Shown here in pieces: positions 25,910 to 32,418 of a stretch of 64,000 nucleotides of DNA. The DNA is taken from assembly GCA_020634555.1 (NCBI GenBank), contig JACKBK010000011.1, positions 1-64,000 on the forward strand, in the 5' to 3' direction. The number at the start of each line of letters is the position of its first letter. Position 1 is the first letter of the stretch. A program made the translations under genes and the position numbers. Source of the stretch: Caldilineae bacterium. Its GTDB lineage: Bacteria > Chloroflexota > Anaerolineae > JAAEKA01. The notes beneath the pieces were generated by a model that had not been told where the DNA came from, made no database searches, and saw only the letters and a list, made by a program, of their open reading frames with translations.

Positions 25910-28243
25910 TTACCGCAGAATCACATCCACGATCCGGCGATGCACCCGATCCAAAATGGGCGAGGGGCCGCCGTCGTGGAAGCGCAGGTCATAGACGTTC
26001 CCCGCCAATAGGCTGTTCCCCTGCCTCAGTTCCAGCGTCAGGCGCCGGAATCCGGCAGGCAAGACTACTGCCAGCGTCCCAATGCGGCTGGCGCAGTTGC
26101 CTGGCAGGTCGCACCGCTGTCGTTGCACAACCACGTGATCCAGCAACACAGTCAACGTGCAGCCTGCCAGCGCGTATGGGCTGTCGTTCACAACCCACAG
26201 CTTGCCAGCCAGCCGATCGCCGGCGCGATACAGCTTCAGTGGGTACTCCAGGCTGACCAGCAGCGGTTGCATGATCTGTTGCAGCGTCTCATAAGCCAGC
26301 TTGGGGCGGCCAAAGTAGTCAATCACGCTCCAGCAGATCGACGGCCATGGTTCGTTCCACTGCCACAGCGCCAGTCCACCCGCTTCCCCCTTGCGCCGGC
26401 GCACATGCTCGATCATCACCTGCAAGCCGGCTGCCTGAGCTAGCTGGCTGGCGGCCACGAACGCATCGAGACCATCTTTGCCAGCCTCAATTCCGGTTAC
26501 CTCGCTCAACGCAAACCACTGCGCGTAGCGGCGTAGCTTGGGCAGATCGGCGTTGTGCCGTTGCCAGTCCATCCCAGGTGGCCACAGATCGTCATCGGGC
26601 AGGAACCGGCGTAGCGACTCCACTGCAGGCACGGCCTGCAAACCAAACTCGCTGACCATCGGCGCTTTTTCCTGTCGATAGGCAGCCAAAGGCGCCAACC
26701 CGTGCCACACCAGCCAGTTGTGCGCGTCGCCGGGACCCGGCGACGCGGGCACGAAAGACCGCTGGCCATCCTCAGCCGTGGCTGCTTCAGCCATGATTTC
26801 GACCGCACGGCGGTTACGGCTGGCACTGAACTCGTTGCCGCCACACCAGAGAGCAATGCTGGGATGGTTGCGCAGCGCGCGCACGATGCCGATTGCTTCC
26901 TGGCGCAACAGCCGCTGGTACTCAGCCGAGCGCGGCAGGTGGTCGAGGAAGACGCACGCGACAGGAAACTCCTGCCAGACCAGCAGCCCCAGTTCGTCGC
27001 AGAGGTCGTAGAACGCCTGCTTTTCACGTCCGCCGCCGCCCCAGACGCGCACGAAGTTGACTCCGGTCTCGACGGCCTGGCGCAGCAATGACTCGTAGCG
27101 CTCGCGCCCGGCCCGGCCCGGTAACGCGTCCACCGGCACCCAATTGACGCCTCGCAGAAAGAACGGCTCCCCGTTGACACGCATCTGCCAGCCGTCCAGC
27201 TTGAGGCTGCGGACGCCAAACCGCACAGAACGCTCCGCCAACGGCCCGCTGTTATGCGAACCCGGTGCCTCTGTGCATAGTCGGACAGTCGCGCTGTAGA
27301 TGTGCGGTGTACCGCGCTCCCACGGCTGCCAGAGTCGCGCCGCGGGCAGATCACAGGCCAGGCGGTGTTTGCTTTTGCCAGCCGGCAGGAGCAGCCGAAA
27401 CTCGAACTGCTGTGCTGGATCGCTGCCGGAGGACGCCGGTTCGATGTCCACCGCGACGACCACCGGTTGCGCCTCGATGCTGTCGATGTTAACCCACATC
27501 ATCACGCGGGTGGGTCCGCCGTCGACAACCGGTGGTGTCGGCTCCGCGTACACGTGCAGGTCCGTTATGCACGCGCTTCCACAGATCACCACCCGCCCGC
27601 CGTCCCAGATGCCCATTGTCCGCAGCCGCGGCGCAAAGTCCCAGCCGAAACTCATAGGCCGTTTCAGCGTTGCCAGCCGGTCGTCGAAAGGCTGGAAGGT
27701 GGTCTGTCCAATAGCCGCAAGGCGTCCCCATAGCCGCTCGCGCCGGCCAGGTTGATAGGCCGGCAGGGCGTTGCTGCCCCAGACACGAATGGACAGGTCA
27801 ACATTGGCCCGCTGTGCCAGGTCAGCGGGTATCTCCAGCGTCTGGCGGCTGAACATCCCGTCGTGCCGTCCCAGCTCGCGCCCATCGACGTAGACGGCTG
27901 AGAGCGTATCAACGCCGTCCAGTTCCAGAAACGCCCGTTGACCGGGGTCAATTCGAAGGGGCAGGCAGGTGCGGTACCACCAGTCAACCTCTTCAACCCA
28001 GCCGCTGGCCTCAGCGCCGTTGTCCAGGTACGGGTCCGAGATGCGATCAAGCGCCAACAGATCGCTGCGCACGTTTCCCGGCACTGTGGCCGGCAGCCAT
28101 TCCGCCACCCGGTCGCAATCGTTGTCTTCGTTGTCTTCAATGGGGGGGTGCGGACGCCACTGCCGCTGCGCAACGCTGCCGAAGAGCCAGTCCAGCGCGC
28201 TGAAGTCGATCACGCGGGGTGCCGAAAGGTCCTGTTTCGTCAT
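25910..28243 (-). CDS. Beta-mannosidase-like GH2 glycoside hydrolase
   Basis: 777 residues from the ATG at 28243; ATG 28252 is an alternative. The N-terminal sugar-binding jelly roll contains WYRTCLPLRI, AFLELDGVDTLSAVYVDG and GRHDGMFSRQTLEIP. The barrel has FLRGVNWVPVDALPGR, WGGGGREKQAFYDLCDELGL and LVWQEFPVACVF, then the acid/base Glu in ALWCGGNEFS and the nucleophile Glu in PMVSEFGLQAVP. This pattern is typical of beta-mannosidases, with exo-glucosaminidase as a less likely alternative. No signal peptide is visible, so it probably acts inside the cell on imported oligosaccharides. The neighbouring lipoprotein hydrolase may supply them. Confidence 0.9.
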   Translation of the reverse strand: MTKQDLSAPRVIDFSALDWLFGSVAQRQWRPHPPIEDNEDNDCDRVAEWLPATVPGNVRSDLLALDRISDPYLDNGAEASGWVEEVDWWYRTCLPLRIDPGQRAFLELDGVDTLSAVYVDGRELGRHDGMFSRQTLEIPADLAQRANVDLSIRVWGSNALPAYQPGRRERLWGRLAAIGQTTFQPFDDRLATLKRPMSFGWDFAPRLRTMGIWDGGRVVICGSACITDLHVYAEPTPPVVDGGPTRVMMWVNIDSIEAQPVVVAVDIEPASSGSDPAQQFEFRLLLPAGKSKHRLACDLPAARLWQPWERGTPHIYSATVRLCTEAPGSHNSGPLAERSVRFGVRSLKLDGWQMRVNGEPFFLRGVNWVPVDALPGRAGRERYESLLRQAVETGVNFVRVWGGGGREKQAFYDLCDELGLLVWQEFPVACVFLDHLPRSAEYQRLLRQEAIGIVRALRNHPSIALWCGGNEFSASRNRRAVEIMAEAATAEDGQRSFVPASPGPGDAHNWLVWHGLAPLAAYRQEKAPMVSEFGLQAVPAVESLRRFLPDDDLWPPGMDWQRHNADLPKLRRYAQWFALSEVTGIEAGKDGLDAFVAASQLAQAAGLQVMIEHVRRRKGEAGGLALWQWNEPWPSICWSVIDYFGRPKLAYETLQQIMQPLLVSLEYPLKLYRAGDRLAGKLWVVNDSPYALAGCTLTVLLDHVVVQRQRCDLPGNCASRIGTLAVVLPAGFRRLTLELRQGNSLLAGNVYDLRFHDGGPSPILDRVHRRIVDVILR

Positions 28244-28292
28244 GATACCCATTATGCGGAGAACCCTGTCCGCGGTCAAACAGGCCGGGAGG

Positions 28293-28322
28293 TTGGTAGT
28301 TTCCCAGCACCACGGTTATAAT
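28293..28322 (+). promoter_or_regulatory. Promoter of the protease-HD-tyrA operon
   Basis: TTGGTA (28293-28298), an 18-nt spacer and consensus TATAAT (28317-28322). The ATG follows at 28358, with GGAGG 6 nt before it. Confidence 0.7.
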
Positions 28323-28357
28323 CGACCCATTCGACCGCCTTTCGGTGGAGGAACCTT

Positions 28358-28981
28358 ATGCTGAACCGCTCTCCAGAAGAGATAATTGCTTTTGCTATTG
28401 CGCTGATTCCAGCCTTCACGTTTCACGAGTTCGCCCATGCCTGGGTCGCCAACTATCTGGGCGATCAAACCGCTAAGAATCTGGGACGGCTGACGCTCAA
28501 CCCACTCAAACACCTGGATGTGCTGGGGACGATCATGGTGTTCGTCATCGGGTTTGGCTGGGCCAAACCTGTGCCGGTCAACCCCGCTAATCTGCGCAAT
28601 GGGCGGCGCAGCATGGCGGTGGTAGCGGTGGCAGGTCCGCTGACCAATTTAGCAATCGCCGGCGTGCTGGGCTTCGGGTTTCGTTTCACCGGGCTGGTCG
28701 GCTCGCAATTCCTGGAGTACGTTTTATTGACCAGCGTGTGGCTCAACTGCGCGCTGCTCTTCTTCAACCTGATCCCTATCCCCCCGCTGGATGGCTATCG
28801 CGTGTTGCTCGGCCTGTTGCCGGAAGGCGCCGCCATCCAGTACTCCAGAATCGGACAGGTTGGCCCGCTGGCCTTGTTCGGATTAATAATGCTGGGCCAG
28901 TTCATTCCCGGTGTGGATATTCTGGGAACCATCGTCATCCAGCCGACCGAGGCGCTGATGAGGGCGCTACTGGGAACGTAG
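28358..28981 (+). CDS. Site-2 protease family (M50) membrane metalloprotease
   Basis: 207 residues, a short S2P-type protein. The zinc motif is H23-E24-F-A-H27 in TFHEFAHAW, and the third ligand is D145 in IPPLDGYRVL. The segment AVVAVAGPLTNLAIA is typical of this short bacterial group. Four to six helices are visible. Such proteases cut transmembrane substrates in the bilayer; the target is unknown. It begins a rightward operon with an HD protein (18-nt gap) and a TyrA-like protein. Confidence 0.92.
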   Translation: MLNRSPEEIIAFAIALIPAFTFHEFAHAWVANYLGDQTAKNLGRLTLNPLKHLDVLGTIMVFVIGFGWAKPVPVNPANLRNGRRSMAVVAVAGPLTNLAIAGVLGFGFRFTGLVGSQFLEYVLLTSVWLNCALLFFNLIPIPPLDGYRVLLGLLPEGAAIQYSRIGQVGPLALFGLIMLGQFIPGVDILGTIVIQPTEALMRALLGT

Positions 28982-28999
28982 GCGAGGCGCGAACAAACG

Positions 29000-29560
29000 G
29001 TGAGGCGTCCTCAAATCTCAACCGTAGACGGGCCGCGGCCTGTCTACCGTGTCAGACAGTTCCTGGCCTCGCTGCGCCCGGTGATCGGCGATGAGGAGCG
29101 GCAAGCGCTGGCTGGTTGGCTGCCACCCGACGCAGCAGCGCTCTTTTGGCGCATGTCGCCGCGCGATCAGCGGCACAGTCTGAACGTCGCGCAGACTCTG
29201 GCGGCTGCCGGTCAAGAACAGCCTGACTTGCTCGCGGCCGCCCTGCTGCACGATGTCGCCAAGAGTGTTCAGGCCGGCAGACGGCTGCGGCTGCGGCACC
29301 GGGTCGTGATCGTGCTGCTCAGCGCGGCCAACAAAGAGTGGGTCAGCCGGCTTGCCAGCGATGATCCTAGCAGTTGGCGTTACCCGTTTTACGTCCATCT
29401 GAACCATCCCGCCATGGGCGCGGTGTTGGTTCAAGAGGCCGGCTGCTCGCCGCTGACTGTAGAACTGGTGCGCCGCCATCAGGCAAAGCTGGCAGCGCCG
29501 CCGAGTGGACAGGTTGAGGAGCTGTTAATGCAGCTGCAGTCGGCAGACGACGCAAACTGA
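29000..29560 (+). CDS. HD-domain phosphohydrolase-like protein
   Basis: 186 residues from a GTG at 29000. The HD motif is formed by H59 (RDQRHSLNVAQ), H84-D85 (AALLHDVAKS) and a later His in YVHLNHPAMGAVL, close to the standard order for a metal-dependent phosphohydrolase. Members act on nucleotides or cyclic dinucleotides; the substrate cannot be read here. It lies between the M50 protease and tyrA-like genes and is cotranscribed with them (15-nt gap downstream). Confidence 0.85.
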   Translation: MRRPQISTVDGPRPVYRVRQFLASLRPVIGDEERQALAGWLPPDAAALFWRMSPRDQRHSLNVAQTLAAAGQEQPDLLAAALLHDVAKSVQAGRRLRLRHRVVIVLLSAANKEWVSRLASDDPSSWRYPFYVHLNHPAMGAVLVQEAGCSPLTVELVRRHQAKLAAPPSGQVEELLMQLQSADDAN

Positions 29561-29575
29561 GAAACGAGGAAGAAC

Positions 29576-30556
29576 ATGGCAAAACCACGCATTACAATCG
29601 TAGGCCTCGGGCTGATCGGTAATTCCATCGGGCTGGCGTTGACACAAAGCCAGCGCAATTTCGAGGTCATCGGCCATGACAAGGACAACAAGGCCGCCGG
29701 CCAGTCGCGCAAGATCAAGGCCGTCGACAAGACGGAGTGGAATCTGATCAGCGCCTGCGATGGCGCTGATCTGGTTGTCTTGGCCTTGCCCGCCATTGCC
29801 ATCCGCGACACCTTGCAAGCTATCGCACATGAGTTGAAGGCCGGTTGTGTGGTGATGGACACTGCGTCGGTGAAAGCGCCGGTGCAGCGCTGGGCTGATG
29901 AGTTTCTGACTGAGCAGAACCCATTTATCGGCACGGATCCCATCGTGGCCGCCGACGCGGCAGGTAGCGACGCTGCCCGCGCCGACCTTTTCCAGCAAGC
30001 GACCTGGGCTATCTGCCCATCCCCCACCACGGCCGAGAGCGCCGTCAAGACCGCGGCCGACCTGGCCGAGCGGCTTGGCGCAACACCGCTGTTTCTCGAC
30101 GCAGTCGAACACGACAGTATGTTGGCAGCGGTTGAGCATTTGCCGGCGCTGGCCGGCATGGCCGTGTTCTCCAACGCGGTCGGCTCGCCATCCTGGACAG
30201 AGTCACGCCGGCTGGCTGGCGGCCAGTTCGAGGCCACTACCCAGTTGATGGCGGCCGACCCCACCGTGTTCAGCGATACCATCATCGAGAACCAGGAGCA
30301 GGTACTTCGCTGGATTGATACCTACATCGACAACATGACAGCCTGGCGTGATCTGATCGTCCAGGGGGATCACAAGGCTATCGACGACGCTTTCTCGACC
30401 GCGATGACCCTGCGCGACATGTGGTTGCGCGGCCGCGCAACCGGCCGATGGGAGGACGGTGACGCCATGCCGACCAAACCAAACATGTTGATGACGATGC
30501 TGGGATTCGGGCGGATGGCTGAACGGCGGCAAGAGGAAAAACGCCGCGGCGAGTGA
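29576..30556 (+). CDS. tyrA: Divergent prephenate dehydrogenase (TyrA family)
   Basis: 326 residues. The N-terminal NAD-binding fold is clear: ITIVGLGLIGNSIGLAL, ADLVVLALPAIAI and VVMDTASVK. The C-terminal helical domain carries LDAVEHDSMLAAVEHLPAL, aligning with the HD-x-x-x-A-x-x-SHLPH segment of TyrA enzymes, but with E for S and A for the final H. The usual HPMAG/HPIAG element is replaced by IGTDPIVAA. The protein is therefore of the TyrA family, but activity on prephenate is uncertain, and arogenate or another substrate is possible. It closes the operon and is followed by tandem hairpins. Confidence 0.8.
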   Translation: MAKPRITIVGLGLIGNSIGLALTQSQRNFEVIGHDKDNKAAGQSRKIKAVDKTEWNLISACDGADLVVLALPAIAIRDTLQAIAHELKAGCVVMDTASVKAPVQRWADEFLTEQNPFIGTDPIVAADAAGSDAARADLFQQATWAICPSPTTAESAVKTAADLAERLGATPLFLDAVEHDSMLAAVEHLPALAGMAVFSNAVGSPSWTESRRLAGGQFEATTQLMAADPTVFSDTIIENQEQVLRWIDTYIDNMTAWRDLIVQGDHKAIDDAFSTAMTLRDMWLRGRATGRWEDGDAMPTKPNMLMTMLGFGRMAERRQEEKRRGE

Positions 30557-30561
30557 CAGCA

Positions 30562-30648
30562 ATACGTTCGACTTTGTCGAAAAAGTCGAACGTATGAACC
30601 ACAGAACAACAAGAAGTCCGGCTTTACCGAAAAAGCCGGACTTCTTGT
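30562..30648. terminator. Tandem hairpins between convergent genes (bidirectional terminator)
   Basis: Hairpin 1: 14-bp perfect stem 30562-30575 with 30582-30595. Hairpin 2: 17-bp perfect stem 30609-30625 with 30632-30648. Both have the same design, a CTTT...AAAG inner stem around a six-base loop ending CGAA. They lie between tyrA (plus) and the cytochrome gene (minus); the T-runs are inside the stems. Confidence 0.75.
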
Positions 30649-30677
30649 AATTGTCCTGAACATGAGCAGTTCTTCTG

Positions 30678-31583
30678 CTATTGCGCCACCAACCACGCGT
30701 ACAGATGCTGCAAGTCCACGGACGGCACAGTTTCTTCCGTGAACGAAGCGCCGGGATGGTTGCGCACCTTGTCAAGAAACTCGCCATATGATAGCCCTGT
30801 GCCGCGCAGCGCCGGACCGAAATCACCCTCTGCGCTCGTGCCGTGACAGGTCTGGCACTGGGAGTCGAAACGGGTGTACAGCGCCTCCCCCATCACAGTC
30901 TCCCGCAGCACGCCATCAATGGAGTGGGCCGCGGCCGGCGCCGGGCTGTCGTCCGGCTCCGGTTCGATGGTGAAAACAAACGTGCTCCACGGATCGTCCT
31001 TGAGCGCCGACAGGTCGATGGTTTCGGCAGCGCTGCCGTCCGAACTGGTGTTGAAGCGTCCAGTACTTTCAGCCCGCGCGCCCTGCACCAGCCAACCCTC
31101 GTATACCTGGCCTTCCAGTGGGTCGAGATTGGCAACCCAGGTGCGGAACTCACCGCTGGAAAGGTCGAAGACCACCGATCCAACCGCGTCCGCTTCCGGC
31201 GTGTTGCACTGCGCTCCGCAAGCTAAGTTGGCGGCCAGCACCGGCACAGGCGCCTGGCTCTCGAATCCGGATGTGGGTGCAGGTGTAGGTTGGGGCTCCG
31301 CGGTTGGTTCTTCCAGTGGCGACGGTGGAGCAGTCGGTGTTGGAAGCGGCGACTGCACTTCAGGCGCTGGCGTATCGGTAGGCGCCGCGCTACTCTCGAC
31401 AAGAGGCATCGCTATCTCTGTCGTAGGTGCGGCCGTGAAGGTCGGCGTGGGCGCAGGTGTTTTGGCCGGTGTTGGCTCAGCCTCCTTGCCCCCGCAGCCT
31501 GCCATCAGCAGACTTACCAGTAGTGTGGTCAGAAGGATGCGATGTGTTCTCAAGAGTGAATCCTTTGCGATCCGGAGGTACAT
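30678..31583 (-). CDS. Lipoprotein with anti-sigma-K-like domain and C-terminal cytochrome c domain
   Basis: 301 residues from the ATG at 31583; a GTG two codons earlier is possible. The lipobox is LLMAGC (Cys30). A Pro/Thr/Ala linker runs from about 35 to 115. A domain at about 125-215 (VGSVVFDLSSGEFRTWVANL, VYEGWLVQG, STFVFTIEPEPDDSPAPA) resembles the extracytoplasmic part of RskA-type anti-sigma factors. The C-terminal region has one haem motif, CQTCH, and SYGEFLDKVRNHPG, typical of class I cytochrome c. It is probably surface-anchored electron transfer or sensing; the partner is unknown. It converges on tyrA. Confidence 0.85.
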   Translation of the reverse strand: MYLRIAKDSLLRTHRILLTTLLVSLLMAGCGGKEAEPTPAKTPAPTPTFTAAPTTEIAMPLVESSAAPTDTPAPEVQSPLPTPTAPPSPLEEPTAEPQPTPAPTSGFESQAPVPVLAANLACGAQCNTPEADAVGSVVFDLSSGEFRTWVANLDPLEGQVYEGWLVQGARAESTGRFNTSSDGSAAETIDLSALKDDPWSTFVFTIEPEPDDSPAPAAAHSIDGVLRETVMGEALYTRFDSQCQTCHGTSAEGDFGPALRGTGLSYGEFLDKVRNHPGASFTEETVPSVDLQHLYAWLVAQ

Positions 31584-31593
31584 AAACACAGGC

Positions 31594-32343
31594 TCAATAA
31601 ACGCTCGGATGAAAGTCTTTGCTGTTCAACACTTCCATCGCTTGGTCGGTCATGCCCAGCATCAACAAGCCACGATGTTCTCCTGCTGTTACCAGGCTTG
31701 GGTCAAGATACAGCGTGGCTAGCGCACCGACGATCTTGCGCTCAGCATATTGCGGCAGAAAGTCCCGTGCCGTCTTCAACACCTCGATAAAGGAATCGAT
31801 ATCGGATGGCCCCAGCCGGCTTTTGGTTTCGTTGATGAGCAGGAAGTCGCCGCAGCCTGCGATCGCGTCGAACTCTCGCGTGCGCCCATCAGGTTGAACG
31901 CTCTTGTATCGAACTGTCAGGAACTGCTCGCCGCCATCGGGACATCCAAGAACTTCCTGCAACACGCGCGGTATGCTTGGCGCAACGATATTCTCGACCA
32001 GCATACCAAGACTGTTGGAGATGTCGCCCCAGCGACGGTTCATCTCGCGCGACTCGTTGCGCATCTCCACGATGTATCTGTCCGTCTTGTCCTTGAACTC
32101 GCGCATCTCGTCCTTGAACTCGCGCATCTCGTCCTTGAACTCGCGCATCTCGTCCTTGAACTCACGCATCTCGTCCTTGAACTCACGCATCTCGTCCTTG
32201 AACTCGCGCATCTCGTCCTTAAACTCGCGCATCTCTTGTTGAAAAGCGCGCGTTTCGATTGACAACTGCTTGACGTTGGCCGTCAAATCAGCCATCATAT
32301 CTTCCAGTCGATCTACTCGGTGTTCGAGAACTGCTGTTGCCAT
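31594..32343 (-). CDS. Coiled-coil protein with seven EFKDEMR repeats and a nuclease-like C-terminus
   Basis: 249 residues. The N-terminus (1-35) is helical. Residues of roughly 38-88 are six perfect EFKDEMR heptads plus a seventh variant (EFKDKTDR), an obvious coiled coil. The C-terminal part has RTREFDAIAGCGDFLLINET, like the D-x-n-E-x-K core of PDDEXK nuclease-fold proteins of the DUF3782 kind (E-T-K at NETKSR). The heptads are encoded by a nearly exact 21-bp tandem repeat, so the arm length is likely to vary between strains. The function is unknown. Its stop is 10 nt before the next leftward start. Confidence 0.8.
   Translation of the reverse strand: MATAVLEHRVDRLEDMMADLTANVKQLSIETRAFQQEMREFKDEMREFKDEMREFKDEMREFKDEMREFKDEMREFKDEMREFKDKTDRYIVEMRNESREMNRRWGDISNSLGMLVENIVAPSIPRVLQEVLGCPDGGEQFLTVRYKSVQPDGRTREFDAIAGCGDFLLINETKSRLGPSDIDSFIEVLKTARDFLPQYAERKIVGALATLYLDPSLVTAGEHRGLLMLGMTDQAMEVLNSKDFHPSVY
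32088..32233. repeat. 21-bp in-frame tandem repeat, seven copies
   Basis: The unit TCGTCCTTGAACTCGCGCAT plus C recurs seven times, with single G/A changes (TCACGC in two copies, TTAAAC in one). It encodes EFKDEMR on the minus strand and lengthens a coiled coil. Confidence 0.9.
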
Positions 32344-32418
32344 GAGTCACCTGCCCTGCCTAGTACTTCCAGCGCGTGGCAATGATAGCATAGACCTGGG
32401 GTGTTCGCAAACGACGCG

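Noticed and set aside
25855..25910. T-loop-like sequence (GGTTCGAATC on the minus strand) suggesting a tRNA fragment
   Set aside because: The flanking bases do not form a T-stem, and there are no acceptor, D or anticodon arms.
28415..28432. Match to the CACGTTTCACG repeat motif
   Set aside because: It lies within the HEFAH codons of the site-2 protease and has no inverted partner; chance similarity.
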